The notes under the pieces were generated by a model that ran no database searches, was not told the DNA's origin, and saw only the letters and a program-made list of their open reading frames with translations. The position numbers and the translations under genes are program-made. A DNA stretch of 64,000 nt, taken from NCBI RefSeq assembly GCF_900100865.1, contig NZ_LT627734.1:1302001-1366000 (forward strand), in the 5' to 3' direction. The DNA comes from Candidatus Aquiluna sp. UB-MaderosW2red. Its GTDB lineage: Bacteria; Actinomycetota; Actinomycetes; Actinomycetales; Microbacteriaceae. Positions 34,062 to 44,175 of the stretch are shown piece by piece. Numbering within the stretch: position 1 is the first letter of the stretch; each line of letters opens with the position of its first letter.

Positions 34062-35511
34062 TTGCCGCCTTCACGCTGAGACCGAGCGAAACCTTGCCCG
34101 AACCCACCGCCGGAACTCCGCAACTTTCTAGCTCTCTTCTGTCATGAGCATCCCCGCCAGGGGTTCGTCTCAGCTGATAGTTTCCACCATCGGCAATCAG
34201 GTGGTAGGGAGCTGCCTGCGACACGGTAACCGTCACGACATCCCCCGGTCTTGGCCTAGCCTCTGAGTCGGGAACCTCGAAGTGAACCAGACGATTATCC
34301 CGAGCTCGCCCAGATAATCGATTGGTATTGGCGTCCTTGCGCCCCTCACCATTTGCAACCAAGACCTCGACCTGTTTTCCAATTTGCTGCTTGTTTTCCT
34401 CCCAGGCAACCTGATTAACCACTTGCAATAAGCGCTCGTAGCGATCCTGAACTACATCCTTGGGAATCTGATCAGCCATTTCACCGGCGGGGGTTCCGGG
34501 ACGAATTGAGTACTGATAGGTATAGCAAATAGAGAACTTTGCCGCCTTGACAACTTCTATGGTCTGCTGGAAGTCCTCTTCGGTCTCGCCAGGAAAGCCC
34601 ACGATGATGTCTGTGGAGATCGCAGCATCCGGAATTGCAATTCTCACGCGATCCAATATGCCCAAGTACTTATCGGAACGATAACTGCGGCGCATGGCCT
34701 TGAGAATCCGGTCGGATCCAGATTGCATTGGCATGTGAAGCTGGGGCATAACATTTGGCGTCTGAGCCATGGCCTCAATCACATCGTCCGTAAAGGCGGC
34801 CGGGTGTGGCGAGGTGAATCTCACTCGCTCTAGACCTTCAATGTCGCCACAGGCCCTCAGAAGCTTAGCAAAGGCACCCTGGTCGCCGAACTCGACCCCG
34901 TAGGTATTCACATTTTGCCCCAAGAGGGTGACCTCAATGGCTCCGTCCTCAACCAGCGCCTTGACCTCCGCTAATACGTCCCCGGGCCTTCGGTCCTTTT
35001 CCTTGCCTCGAAGCGAGGGCACAATGCAAAAGGTGCAGGAGTTATTGCAGCCCACAGAAATCGAGACCCACCCGGCATAAGCAGAATCTCTTCTAGTTGG
35101 CAGCGTTGATGGGAAAATCTCAAGCGACTCGAGAATCTCGATTTGCGCTTCCTGATAATGTCGAGCTCGCTCCAGCAGAACTGGCAGGGAACCCATGTTG
35201 TGGGTCCCAAAGACAACATCCACCCATGGCGCACGTTGAATGATTACGTCTTGGTCTTTCTGGGCCAGGCAACCCCCGACAGCGATCTGCATGTTTGGGT
35301 TGGCCTCTTTTTTCGGAAGCAGCATCCCAAGGTTCCCGTAGAGCTTATTGTCGGCATTCTCTCGCACGGCACAGGTATTAAAAACCACTAAGTCCGGATC
35401 GCCATCACTAAATTTATCATATCCAGCGGACTCGAGAAGGCCAGAGATGCGCTCAGAGTCGTGAACATTCATCTGACACCCGTAGGTGCGAACTTCATAA
35501 GTTAGGGACAT
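34051..35511 (-). CDS. miaB: tRNA-2-methylthio-N6-dimethylallyladenosine synthase
   Basis: Radical SAM methylthiotransferase acting after MiaA. The N-terminal UPF0004 domain has its cysteines in [23 protein letters not shown] and GGCLAQ. The radical SAM cluster is [11 protein letters not shown], and a C-terminal TRAM domain precedes a tail of about 60 residues. Length is 486. Each expected cluster cysteine is present. Confidence 0.96.
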   Translation of the reverse strand: MSLTYEVRTYGCQMNVHDSERISGLLESAGYDKFSDGDPDLVVFNTCAVRENADNKLYGNLGMLLPKKEANPNMQIAVGGCLAQKDQDVIIQRAPWVDVVFGTHNMGSLPVLLERARHYQEAQIEILESLEIFPSTLPTRRDSAYAGWVSISVGCNNSCTFCIVPSLRGKEKDRRPGDVLAEVKALVEDGAIEVTLLGQNVNTYGVEFGDQGAFAKLLRACGDIEGLERVRFTSPHPAAFTDDVIEAMAQTPNVMPQLHMPMQSGSDRILKAMRRSYRSDKYLGILDRVRIAIPDAAISTDIIVGFPGETEEDFQQTIEVVKAAKFSICYTYQYSIRPGTPAGEMADQIPKDVVQDRYERLLQVVNQVAWEENKQQIGKQVEVLVANGEGRKDANTNRLSGRARDNRLVHFEVPDSEARPRPGDVVTVTVSQAAPYHLIADGGNYQLRRTPGGDAHDRRELESCGVPAVGSGKVSLGLSVKAAIEF

Positions 35512-35522
35512 TGAAAATGATT

Positions 35523-36008
35523 TTACCCTGAAGCTTGCGCTTCGCGAATTGCACGAGTTGTTATTGCAGAACTGAAGCCGCGACGCATGAGGAAGCCCGA
35601 GAGTCTCCGGTAGCGCACATCCGGTTCCAGTTTCAATAAACGCTGATATCTTGAGATTGCCAACTTATTGGCAATCTGCTGCTCCTGCTCCTGATCAAGA
35701 TCAGAAAGAGCCTCTGCGATTAGATCATCGGCAACGCCTTTTTGTCTCAGCTCACGCCTTAGAGCCATTGCCGACTTCCCACCCGTGGCCAACTTTGAAA
35801 CCACAAATGCCCTTGCAAATTCGGCGTCGTTTATCAGCTGAGCCTCTTCAAAACGATCTAGAAGCGGCAGCGCCACATGATCTGGGATTTCGCGCTTGAC
35901 AAGTATTTGAGCCAGCTGCTGCTTGGTCTTCATGCTCCGAGAGATTTGGTAAAGCAGGACGTTCCTGGCCCGCTTTTCCAACTTCTCATCCGAGGGTTCG
36001 CTTGCCAT
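35523..36008 (-). CDS. recX: RecA regulator RecX
   Basis: Small helical protein that caps RecA filaments. At 161 residues it has the three-helix repeats typical of RecX ([55 protein letters not shown]). It lies 41 bases downstream of recA, the standard order, so it is probably co-induced from the recA SOS promoter. Confidence 0.92.
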   Translation of the reverse strand: MASEPSDEKLEKRARNVLLYQISRSMKTKQQLAQILVKREIPDHVALPLLDRFEEAQLINDAEFARAFVVSKLATGGKSAMALRRELRQKGVADDLIAEALSDLDQEQEQQIANKLAISRYQRLLKLEPDVRYRRLSGFLMRRGFSSAITTRAIREAQASG

Positions 36009-36049
36009 CTCACTCGCTACCGCTGGAGATTTACTTTGATAGCGGATGG

Positions 36050-37129
36050 CTAGCCGTCATTCGCCGCTTTGGCGACTTTAGTCACCACGGGCAGTTCGAC
36101 TTCCTCTTTTGGAAGGTCAGCGACTGGACGTGGGACTCCAATACCTAGCTTCACCTTGATGCGCTGCTCGATAGTGTTGGCGATCTCCGGGTTCTCTTTG
36201 AGAAACCTTCGGGAGTTTTCCTTCCCCTGACCCAGTTGCTCACCTTCAAATGTGTACCAAGCGCCCGACTTTTTTACGATTTCTTGATCGACACCAAAGT
36301 CGATGAGGCTACCTTCACGAGAAATACCCTCACCAAACATGATGTCGAATTCGGCTTGCTTAAAAGGTGCGGCGAGCTTGTTTTTAACCACCTTCACGCG
36401 CGTACGGTTACCGACTGCGTCCGTTCCGTCCTTCAAGGTTTCAATTCTTCTGATATCAAGCCGCACGGAGGCATAGAACTTCAAGGCCTTACCTCCCGAT
36501 GTGGTTTCTGGAGACCCGAAGAAGACGCCGATTTTCTCACGCAACTGGTTGATAAAGATTGCAGTGGTCTTTGTATTGCTTAGCCCGCCCGTTAGCTTTC
36601 GAAGCGCCTGGGACATCAATCGGGCCTGCAGGCCAACGTGTGAATCTCCCATTTCGCCCTCAATCTCGGCTCGTGGCACTAAGGCCGCTACAGAGTCGAT
36701 GACGACTACATCTATCGAGCCGGAACGAATCAACATGTCCGTAATTTCCAAGGCCTGCTCACCAGTATCAGGCTGGCTGACCAAAAGGGCATCGATGTCC
36801 ACACCGAGCTTTTTTGCATATTCCGGATCAAGAGCGTGTTCCGCGTCAATAAATGCAGCCACGCCACCATTGCGCTGAGCGTTAGCAATGGCGTGCAGGG
36901 CCAGAGTCGTCTTTCCCGAAGACTCGGGTCCATAAATCTCTACGATGCGACCCTTTGGCAGGCCGCCAATTCCCAAAGCAACATCCAGCGCTATTGAGCC
37001 AGTCGGGATTGCCTCAATTGGTGATCTTTCCTCAGTGCCAAGGCGCATAACTGAGCCCTTGCCGAATTGACGATCAATTTGAGCTAGTGCAGTTTCTAGT
37101 GCTTTTTCACGCTCGGATGGAGATGGCAT
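36050..37129 (-). CDS. recA: Recombinase RecA
   Basis: Strand-exchange ATPase and SOS coprotease. Walker [12 protein letters not shown] is near residue 66, [11 protein letters not shown] is Walker B, and the L2 region is in [20 protein letters not shown]. Length is 359 with a typical actinobacterial tail and no intein. A near-perfect SOS box lies 129 bp upstream. Confidence 0.98.
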   Translation of the reverse strand: MPSPSEREKALETALAQIDRQFGKGSVMRLGTEERSPIEAIPTGSIALDVALGIGGLPKGRIVEIYGPESSGKTTLALHAIANAQRNGGVAAFIDAEHALDPEYAKKLGVDIDALLVSQPDTGEQALEITDMLIRSGSIDVVVIDSVAALVPRAEIEGEMGDSHVGLQARLMSQALRKLTGGLSNTKTTAIFINQLREKIGVFFGSPETTSGGKALKFYASVRLDIRRIETLKDGTDAVGNRTRVKVVKNKLAAPFKQAEFDIMFGEGISREGSLIDFGVDQEIVKKSGAWYTFEGEQLGQGKENSRRFLKENPEIANTIEQRIKVKLGIGVPRPVADLPKEEVELPVVTKVAKAANDG

Positions 37130-37250
37130 TTAGACCTCTTTCTGGCTCATGGGCCGTTGATACCCATGAAGCTACGCTGTGCCGCCAACATTTTGATGCC
37201 ACCAACAAAATCTGTGGATAACTCTCAAAATCCTGTGCTGGTAAAACACT

Positions 37251-37278
37251 AGGCGTTCGAACAAAATTTCGAATGAAT
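37251..37278 (-). promoter_or_regulatory. recA SOS promoter region
   Basis: On the minus strand CGAAATTTTGTTCG (37258-37271) matches the SOS consensus with one mismatch. A possible -35 TTCGAA overlaps it and TAGTGT lies 16 bp further. LexA binding here would shut recA-recX. Confidence 0.8.
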
Positions 37279-37506
37279 TTATTCGGCGTGTCTTTTAGTC
37301 GCCAATTTCCCTTGCCAACGTTCCTTGGGCACATCCAAGTGCCTGCAGATGGCCAGCCAAATTTCTCTCGGATCCTCGCCTTGGCTCAGTAGTTCGTTGG
37401 GGGTCGCGTCTCTAAGTTCAGTGAGCCTGGTGTCCGAGGCTATGACACCCGAAAACCCAGCACCAAACTCGTCATTTATCAGCTCGTGAAATTGACTTAG
37501 TTTCAA
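37279..37506 (-). CDS. DUF3046 protein
   Basis: A 75-residue actinobacterial protein. Conserved features include MKLSQFHELINDEFG at the start, ELRDATPNELL in the middle and the PREIWLAICRHLDVPKERWQG end. It regularly sits between clgR and recA. Function unknown. It ends immediately before the recA SOS box. Confidence 0.9.
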   Translation of the reverse strand: MKLSQFHELINDEFGAGFSGVIASDTRLTELRDATPNELLSQGEDPREIWLAICRHLDVPKERWQGKLATKRHAE

Positions 37507-37523
37507 TTGAAATGAAGTTGGGT

Positions 37524-37835
37524 CTAGGAATAAAGCGATACTTCGGTCACGAATGCATCTGGGACCGTGTCTGGAATGTAGGTGTCATCTATGTAGATGC
37601 CCTCAAGCGCAGCGACTCGATCGGAGACCTCGCGCATGACCAGAGAAAGTGGAACGGAAAGCGCCTCGGCTACCGAAGCCAAAATCTCTGAGGAAACCTC
37701 TTTTTGGCCACGCTCGACTTCAGAAAGGTATCCCAAAGCCACAGATGCCTTCGCGGCCACCTGCCTTAGGGTCTGGCCCTGTCGCTGCCTGTGCGAACGC
37801 AAGACATCTCCAATTTCTAACCTAAGAATTACCAA
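37524..37835 (-). CDS. clgR: ClgR-like XRE-family regulator
   Basis: A 103-residue DNA-binding protein. An XRE helix-turn-helix spans residues about 8-62: GDVLRSHRQRQGQTLRQVAA and GYLSEVERGQKEVSSE, the latter a hallmark of the ClgR group that controls clp protease and recX genes in actinobacteria. The C-terminal tail YIDDTYIPDTVPDAFV is short. The start is probably TTG at 37835. The position ahead of DUF3046-recA matches other actinobacteria. A palindrome overlaps its candidate promoter. Confidence 0.85.
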   Translation of the reverse strand: MVILRLEIGDVLRSHRQRQGQTLRQVAAKASVALGYLSEVERGQKEVSSEILASVAEALSVPLSLVMREVSDRVAALEGIYIDDTYIPDTVPDAFVTEVSLYS

Positions 37836-37851
37836 GTTTTCACCATGCCTC

Positions 37852-37890
37852 TAACTTATCCTGTGGACTAAAAAGATACTCAATGTATCT
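37852..37890 (-). promoter_or_regulatory. clgR promoter with overlapping palindrome
   Basis: AGATAC-TCAAT-GTATCT (37874-37890) is a perfect 6-bp inverted repeat. On the minus strand TTGAGT inside it, N17, then GATAAG forms a candidate promoter, so the palindrome covers the -35. It also overlaps the cinA stop. Confidence 0.55.
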
Positions 37891-38395
37891 GACTGTTTCC
37901 TGACTCTAAACCCCAAAACTCATCCAAATGTTCCCCCAATACCAGAAGTGCCGCAGCTAGGGATTGCGACCTTATCTGCTCTCGATCGCCCTGGAATTGA
38001 AACGCTCGATGACCAGCGCCTCTGGAGGAGCTAAAACCAATCAACACCTCGCCGACCTCGCTTCGGCCAACCGGGTCTGGACCGGCCACTCCGGTGGAAG
38101 AAAGCCCAATGACCCGGGAGATGTTTTTAGTATTGGCAAGAGCAAACTTGTCGCGCACCGAAGTGGCCATAATCATGGCAACTTTTGAGTCAACCGGGCC
38201 CACTTTTGCCAGGAGCTCGCTTGGAACCCCGAGCAAATTTTGCTTCACATCGTTTTGATAAGCGACAATTCCACCTAAGACCACTCTGGAGGCACCGGGT
38301 GTGTCAATCAGCCTTGCGCAAATAAGACCCCCGGTGACCGACTCGGCGATTGCCAGAAAAAGCCCTTTTTTTTCTAAGCGCTCAATCAGAGTCAT
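37880..38395 (-). CDS. cinA: CinA C-terminal-domain protein (nicotinamide-nucleotide amidase family)
   Basis: A 171-residue CinA-C/PncC-type amidohydrolase that converts NMN to NaMN in pyridine-nucleotide recycling. FLAIAESVTGGLICARLIDT and the SSTGVAGPD core are the active-site motifs. The ATG at 38395 overlaps the pgsA stop (ATGA) and matches the family N-terminus; a 29-residue upstream extension lies inside pgsA and is rejected. The name cinA comes from competence induction, but competence is not implied. Confidence 0.92.
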   Translation of the reverse strand: MTLIERLEKKGLFLAIAESVTGGLICARLIDTPGASRVVLGGIVAYQNDVKQNLLGVPSELLAKVGPVDSKVAMIMATSVRDKFALANTKNISRVIGLSSTGVAGPDPVGRSEVGEVLIGFSSSRGAGHRAFQFQGDREQIRSQSLAAALLVLGEHLDEFWGLESGNSQIH

Positions 38396-38940
38396 CTTTG
38401 AGGCCTGAGGTACTGCAGGCCGGTGTACAGGGTAAGCGCCACGGCCAGATAGATCATGCCGGTGGTCAAATACTCGAACCAAGCACCGAGAAAGTCAAAC
38501 GGTGCCAGAGCCATGGAAACCGCAATAATCTGGATAACAGTCTTGAGCTTCCCACCGCCAGAGGCAGAAATTACGCGCCTTTTATAGACCGCGAGACGGT
38601 AAATAGTAATGCCGAACTCTCGAACCAAAATCAAAATAGTGGCCCACCACGGCACCGCATCCTGAATTGAAAGAGCCACCAGGGAGCCCGACAGGAGGGC
38701 CTTATCGGCTATTGGATCGAGGATCTTCCCAAGATTAGTGACCAGGTTTCTCTTGCGCGCAATCGCGCCATCAATGCCGTCTGTCGAAGCGGCCAAAATC
38801 AATAGGGCCAGTGCGATAAGCCGCATCCACATTGAATCCCACTGGGTCAAAATCAACCACAGCACAAAAGGAACCACCAGGATTCTTGAACTGGTAATTA
38901 GGTTCGGCGTCTGCCGATAAAAAAAGCCTCTAGTTTCCAT
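38392..38940 (-). CDS. pgsA: CDP-diacylglycerol-glycerol-3-phosphate 3-phosphatidyltransferase
   Basis: Integral membrane enzyme committing CDP-DAG to phosphatidylglycerol. The CDP-alcohol phosphatidyltransferase motif is [12 protein letters not shown]...[10 protein letters not shown] near residue 55. About five to six membrane segments in 182 residues. It overlaps the ftsK end by 11 bases. Some actinobacterial paralogues act on inositol phosphate, but this position and length favour PgsA. Confidence 0.93.
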   Translation of the reverse strand: METRGFFYRQTPNLITSSRILVVPFVLWLILTQWDSMWMRLIALALLILAASTDGIDGAIARKRNLVTNLGKILDPIADKALLSGSLVALSIQDAVPWWATILILVREFGITIYRLAVYKRRVISASGGGKLKTVIQIIAVSMALAPFDFLGAWFEYLTTGMIYLAVALTLYTGLQYLRPQR

Positions 38941-41425
38941 CGCCTCGACCGGTTAGTTGCCACGCGTCTTCATCTGGATCTTCGTCCTGGTGGCCGAGAT
39001 CCCCCTCGAATACCGCTGTAGTCTGACCTGAAACCTTGGCAAAAAGTGCCGGTACATCATCGGGCTTTATTAAAACGTCTCTGGCCTTAGAGCCCTCTGA
39101 GGGTCCAACCACTCCCCTGGATTCCATCAGGTCCATGAGCCTTCCAGCCTTAGCAAAACCAATTCTGAGCTTGCGCTGGAGCATTGAGGTAGATCCAAAT
39201 TGCGAATTAACCACCAAATCAACCGCTTGCAAGAAAACATCGAGATCATCCCCGATATCGGCATCCACCGTTTTAGTTGGAGCACTGGCCGTCACATCGC
39301 TACGGTACTCAGGCTCCATTTGGGCCTTGACGTGATTCACGATCTTGTGGAGCTCCTCTTCGGAGACCCAAGCGCCCTGAACTCGCAGAGCCTTATTGGA
39401 CCCCATAGGAGAAAACAGAGCGTCTCCCTGCCCAACCAATTTCTCGGCACCGGGTTGATCCAAGATAACCCTCGAGTCGGTAAGCGAGGAAACCGAAAAT
39501 GCCAGCCTGGAAGGAACGTTCGCCTTGATCAGGCCGGTCACCACGTCCACCGAAGGCCGCTGGGTGGCCAGTACCAGGTGAATGCCCGAAGCCCTGGCCA
39601 ACTGAGTGATTCGCACAATTGAATCCTCCACATCTCTTGGCGCGACAATCATCAAATCAGCCAGCTCGTCTACCACTACAAGCAGATAAGGGTATGGCTG
39701 TAGGTCTCGCTTAGAACCCTCTGGGACCTTTATGTCTCCGGCTACGACAGCTTTATTGAAGTCATCAATGTGCTTAAAGCCAAAGCTCGCTAAATCGTCA
39801 TAGCGCGAGTCCATCTCCTTGACGACCCACTGCAATGCCTCGGCAGCCTTTTTGGGGCTTGTGATAATGGGGGTAACCAGGTGCGGAACACCTTGGTAGA
39901 CCGACAGCTCCACCCGCTTCGGATCTACTAAAACCATCCGCACCTCAGAAGGTTTCGCCCGCATCAAAATTGAAGCAATCATTGAATTAACAAAGGAAGA
40001 TTTACCGGCGCCGGTAGCTCCGGCGACCAAAAGGTGAGGCATCTTTGCCAGATTGGCAATTAGGTAGCCCCCTTCAACATCTTTACCAACACCAATCGTC
40101 AAAGGGTGGGTGGAATTGGCCGCATTTTTAGACCGCAGCACGTCTCCTAGAGAAACAGTTTCCCGATCGGTATTAGGTATCTCAATACCAATTGCACTTT
40201 TACCCGGGATCGGAGCCAATATCCTGACTTCGCTCGAGGCAACCGCGTATGAAATGTTGTTACTCAGCCTTGTAACGGCCTCCACCTTCACGCCCGGCTG
40301 CAATTCGACTTCGTATCTAGAAACGGTTGGGCCGCGCAAAAAGCCAGAGACCTTTGCGCCAATTTCGAACTCTTGGAAAACGGCATTAATAGCGATGACT
40401 ACCTGGTCATTCACCGCGCTTCTTGATTTGGGAGGGGAGCCGGCAGCCAAAATGTTCAAACTTGGCAAGGTGTAAGTTCGCTTTTGCTTGGTTGGGCTCG
40501 TGCCCTCAATCAGGGCTATCGGCTCAGTCAGGTTTTCCTCCTGAGTCAAAAATTCGAGATTGGAAGCCTCCGCCTCCAGGGTTACCTCAGGGTATGGCTG
40601 GGCTAACTCCTGTGCGACAAACTCATCGATGTCTTGCACCACCGCGGTATCAAAAGCGTGGCTATTATTATCGCTTCGCTTGAACCACTTCGATGTCTTG
40701 CCATCAAACGCGTCAGAAATATCAGGTTGGGTCGAGACTCCAAATAAGAACTGCTTGAAACTGATGAGCCTGGGTTTGATCTGCGAGGGAGCGGTTCCGG
40801 TCATGACAAGGATAGAAATAACCGCCAGTAGGACCAGAACCGGTGTTGCTCCGAACACGGTCAGCACCGAGTTCAATGGACCACCAATTAACCAACCGAA
40901 TAATCCTCCAGCCTTGGCTAGCCCCTCGGCACCATCTGAGTTGGGGCTCGGGGTGCCCCCAAAGATGTGAAAAAATGCGGAGATTACCGAAAGAAACAGC
41001 CAAAAGCCGATCGCAAACCTGGAGCTGTCCCTAACAGAAGCCGGGTGTCTGAATAAGTAGAAAGAATAAACAAAAAACACGGCTGGCAGCGCGAAAGCAA
41101 CTAGCCCAAAAAGCATCCCAAAACTATAGGAATGTAAAAAACTGGCCCAGGTTTCATTGATGAAAAACCAAGCTACTAACGCTCCCAAGACTGAAAGTAA
41201 AAACACAAAGAACGGCGCGCCATCTCGCCTATCTTCCTTGGGGAGTTTCTCAGTGCTGAAAGCCCTGATTAATCCTCCCAGGCCATGGGCCAAGGCCATG
41301 TATCCTCCGGCGAAAATGGCGCCGGAGTTAGCTCGTTGGGGTTTTTGGATTGCACTAGAGCGTGACGCTCGGCGCGCAGGTGTTTTAGCGCCCGGGCGCC
41401 TAGGTGGAGGAGTCTTTGAAGCCAT
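38930..41425 (-). CDS. ftsK: DNA translocase FtsK
   Basis: Septum-bound ATPase that pumps DNA for chromosome segregation. An N-terminal membrane domain with about four to five hydrophobic segments (residues 35-230) is followed by a moderate linker, then the RecA-like motor: Walker [17 protein letters not shown] and Walker [13 protein letters not shown]. The C-terminal gamma winged helix ([20 protein letters not shown]) reads KOPS-type polarity sequences. Length is 831. It is separated from rnj by 36 bases. Confidence 0.96.
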   Translation of the reverse strand: MASKTPPPRRPGAKTPARRASRSSAIQKPQRANSGAIFAGGYMALAHGLGGLIRAFSTEKLPKEDRRDGAPFFVFLLSVLGALVAWFFINETWASFLHSYSFGMLFGLVAFALPAVFFVYSFYLFRHPASVRDSSRFAIGFWLFLSVISAFFHIFGGTPSPNSDGAEGLAKAGGLFGWLIGGPLNSVLTVFGATPVLVLLAVISILVMTGTAPSQIKPRLISFKQFLFGVSTQPDISDAFDGKTSKWFKRSDNNSHAFDTAVVQDIDEFVAQELAQPYPEVTLEAEASNLEFLTQEENLTEPIALIEGTSPTKQKRTYTLPSLNILAAGSPPKSRSAVNDQVVIAINAVFQEFEIGAKVSGFLRGPTVSRYEVELQPGVKVEAVTRLSNNISYAVASSEVRILAPIPGKSAIGIEIPNTDRETVSLGDVLRSKNAANSTHPLTIGVGKDVEGGYLIANLAKMPHLLVAGATGAGKSSFVNSMIASILMRAKPSEVRMVLVDPKRVELSVYQGVPHLVTPIITSPKKAAEALQWVVKEMDSRYDDLASFGFKHIDDFNKAVVAGDIKVPEGSKRDLQPYPYLLVVVDELADLMIVAPRDVEDSIVRITQLARASGIHLVLATQRPSVDVVTGLIKANVPSRLAFSVSSLTDSRVILDQPGAEKLVGQGDALFSPMGSNKALRVQGAWVSEEELHKIVNHVKAQMEPEYRSDVTASAPTKTVDADIGDDLDVFLQAVDLVVNSQFGSTSMLQRKLRIGFAKAGRLMDLMESRGVVGPSEGSKARDVLIKPDDVPALFAKVSGQTTAVFEGDLGHQDEDPDEDAWQLTGRGDGN

Positions 41426-41461
41426 TAGATAAAGGTATCAACGCTTGGGAGCATTTTGGCC

Positions 41462-43141
41462 TTAGGCACCGCGCTTCGAGGAAACCACAATTGGAATAAT
41501 CATCGGCTTTCTGCGGTGAGCCTTTGCGACCCAATTACCTACGGTTCTTCGAATGACCTGCTGCAAGCCGTAGGTGTCGCGCATGCCACCGGCCTGAGCC
41601 TCAGCAAGCGCGTTCGAGATAGCCGGCAAAATGTCATCGAAAACGTGATCGTCCTCGGCGTAGGCTCGGGCCCTGATTTCGGGACCCTCAACAACCTTGC
41701 CATCTTTGTCTACCACCGCAAAAATAGAGATAAAACCCTCTGCGGCAAGAATCATACGATCTTTTAGATCGTCTTCTGTAATCTTGCCAACGGTCTTCCC
41801 ATCGACATAGAGCATTCCGCAGGGAACTCTCCCAACTACTTCTGCGATGCCGTCTTTGAGATCAATAACCACGCCGTCCTCAACCACTAAAACGCGTTCT
41901 TTGGGCACACCGGTTCTTATGGCTAGTGCCGCGTTCGCATCGAGGTGGCGGAACTCTCCGTGAATCGGAATTACGTTTTTAGGCTTCAGAATGTTGTAGC
42001 AGTAAAGGAGCTCTCCGGCTGCGGCGTGACCAGAAACGTGCACCTTGGCATTTCCCTTATGAACAACGTTGGCGCCAATTCGAGTTAGGCCGTCGATTAC
42101 CTTATAAACCGCGTTCTCGTTGCCGGGAATCAAAGATGAAGCCATCAAGACGGTGTCTCCCTCGCCAATGGAGATTTGGTGCTCGCGATTCGCCAACCGA
42201 GAAAGAACAGCCATGGGCTCGCCTTGACTCCCGGTGGACATCAACACCACCTTGTTATCGGGGTAGTCCGGAATCTGACGCATCTCGATGATTGACTTAT
42301 CTGGAACCTTGAGAAAACCTAACTCCTGAGCGATGCCCATGTTGCGAACCATGGAGCGTCCTACAAAAGCCACCTTGCGGTTATTCGCAACCGCTGCATC
42401 AATAACCTGCTGCACTCGGTGAACGTGAGAAGAAAACGATGCCACCACGACCTTGCCCGGTGTCTTAGCAATCACAGATTCGATAACCGGGCCAATGTCG
42501 CTTTCAAGCGGAGTAAACCCAGGCACATCAGCATTGGTGCTGTCAACCATAAACAAATCCAGGCCGGCTTCTCCGATGCGAGCGAAGGCTCGAAGATCCG
42601 TGAGTCTTCCGTCAAGTGGTAGCTGGTCCATCTTGAAGTCACCGGTGCCCAAAACGGACCCCGCTTCGGTGCGAATCAAAACCGCGAGCGAGTCTGGAAT
42701 CGAATGGTTAACAGCTATAAATTCTAGGGAGTAAGGCCCCACCTGCTCGATCTCCCCTTCTTTTACGGTGTGAGTAAAGGGGTTGATGCGGTGCTCTTTG
42801 AGCTTGGCTTCAACCAAAGCGAGAGTGAGGCGCGAGCCTAATATTGGAATGTCCTGGCGCAGCCTCAAAAGGTATGGAACACCGCCGATGTGATCCTCGT
42901 GACCGTGGGTTAGAACGATGCCGGCTATTCGGTCGAGCTTGTCTTCCAAATAACTAAAGTCGGGCAGAATCAAATCGACACCGGGCTGAGTCTCTTCGGG
43001 AAAAAGCACTCCGCAATCCACAATCAGAATCTGATCGTTGATTTCGAAGACAGTCATGTTTCTACCGATTTCACCCAGGCCACCGAGTGGCACAATTCTG
43101 AGCGTGCCCTTGGCAAGTTTTTCTGGTGCTTTGATTTCCAT
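41462..43141 (-). CDS. rnj: Ribonuclease J
   Basis: Metallo-beta-lactamase/beta-CASP ribonuclease with 5'-exo and endo activity; the main mRNA and rRNA processing nuclease where RNase E is weak. Metal ligands sit in LTHGHEDHIGGVPYLL. The beta-CASP motifs and VHVSGHAAAGELL are visible, with a C-terminal dimerisation domain. Length is 559. It shares one base with the dapA stop (TAATG), the classic dapA-rnj pairing of actinobacteria. Confidence 0.96.
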   Translation of the reverse strand: MEIKAPEKLAKGTLRIVPLGGLGEIGRNMTVFEINDQILIVDCGVLFPEETQPGVDLILPDFSYLEDKLDRIAGIVLTHGHEDHIGGVPYLLRLRQDIPILGSRLTLALVEAKLKEHRINPFTHTVKEGEIEQVGPYSLEFIAVNHSIPDSLAVLIRTEAGSVLGTGDFKMDQLPLDGRLTDLRAFARIGEAGLDLFMVDSTNADVPGFTPLESDIGPVIESVIAKTPGKVVVASFSSHVHRVQQVIDAAVANNRKVAFVGRSMVRNMGIAQELGFLKVPDKSIIEMRQIPDYPDNKVVLMSTGSQGEPMAVLSRLANREHQISIGEGDTVLMASSLIPGNENAVYKVIDGLTRIGANVVHKGNAKVHVSGHAAAGELLYCYNILKPKNVIPIHGEFRHLDANAALAIRTGVPKERVLVVEDGVVIDLKDGIAEVVGRVPCGMLYVDGKTVGKITEDDLKDRMILAAEGFISIFAVVDKDGKVVEGPEIRARAYAEDDHVFDDILPAISNALAEAQAGGMRDTYGLQQVIRRTVGNWVAKAHRRKPMIIPIVVSSKRGA

Positions 43142-44121
43142 TAGCGAGTGGTCCCTGCAATCTTTGGTAGCGCTCCGCCAGCTGCGGCGTTGCGGTTTGG
43201 GCGGAAGTTATCAAAGCTCAATCCCGGAACCGAGATAACCTGGTCGATGCCGGCTTCGATGGCTGCTGCCTCGGAATCCTCCGGACCAACCAGCGGCAAA
43301 CGAACCCGTGGAGAGTCGATTTGGCCAAGTCCGTGCAAGACGTACTTGGCGGCAACCGTGCCCGGCACGTGATTCATGATTGCCCGCTGTAGAGGCTCGA
43401 GTGCGTTATGGACCTTCAGCGCAGCGTGAAAATCATTCGCGTTTGTGGCATCAATCATGGCTCGGTAGGCGTGCGGAGCAATGTTGGCTGTCACGCCAAT
43501 CAGCCCAGTAGCGCCGATTGACAAATGCGGCAATGCATAAGAATCGTCTCCCGAAAAGTACATCAGTCCGGTTTCCAGCATCAACCTAGAGGCCTGAGCC
43601 AAGTCACCCTTGGCGTCTTTGACCGCCACAATGTTGGGGTGCTTTGCGGCTCTATGAAAAGTATCCGAAGCAATCGCCACACCGGTGCGCCCAGGAATGT
43701 CGTAAAGCAAAACTGGCAAATCGGTGGCATCGGCAATCAACCTGAAGTGGGTCAAGATGCCAGCCTGGGTAGGCTTATTGTAATAAGGGGTGACAATCAT
43801 CACTCCATCGGCTCCAGCCTTTTCGCTCTCGCGGTAAAGCTGAATGGCATGGGCAGTCTCATTCGAACCGCCACCGGTAATGATTTTTGCTCGGCCAGCC
43901 GAGACAGCCTTCCCCACCTCGACCAATTTGATTTTCTCCGGGTCGGTCAGGGTTGATGTCTCACCAGTTGTGCCGGTAACTACGATGCCGTCCGCGCCAT
44001 TGGAGATCACATAGTCAATATGACGCTCAGTGGCGGCCCAGTCGACCTCCCCCTCGGGGGTCATGGGTGTGACAAGTGCCACTAGCACCTGGCCGAAGAT
44101 GTCTTTTTGAACCTGAGTCAT
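43141..44121 (-). CDS. dapA: 4-hydroxy-tetrahydrodipicolinate synthase
   Basis: Condenses pyruvate with aspartate semialdehyde, first step of the DAP/lysine branch. The tyrosine is in LLYDIPGRTGV and the Schiff-base lysine in NIVAVKDAKGD. VTGTTGETSTL forms the substrate loop. Length is 326. AAGGAG precedes the ATG. It is divergent from the SulP gene across 54 bp. Confidence 0.96.
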   Translation of the reverse strand: MTQVQKDIFGQVLVALVTPMTPEGEVDWAATERHIDYVISNGADGIVVTGTTGETSTLTDPEKIKLVEVGKAVSAGRAKIITGGGSNETAHAIQLYRESEKAGADGVMIVTPYYNKPTQAGILTHFRLIADATDLPVLLYDIPGRTGVAIASDTFHRAAKHPNIVAVKDAKGDLAQASRLMLETGLMYFSGDDSYALPHLSIGATGLIGVTANIAPHAYRAMIDATNANDFHAALKVHNALEPLQRAIMNHVPGTVAAKYVLHGLGQIDSPRVRLPLVGPEDSEAAAIEAGIDQVISVPGLSFDNFRPNRNAAAGGALPKIAGTTR

Positions 44122-44175
44122 CCGATTAGCCTACTCAACTCCTTCTTGGTTTGAACTAGGAGTAGGGTCAAGAGT

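Noticed and set aside
37880-38482. Longer cinA reading
   Set aside because: Extra residues lie inside pgsA; the ATGA-coupled ATG fits the family start.
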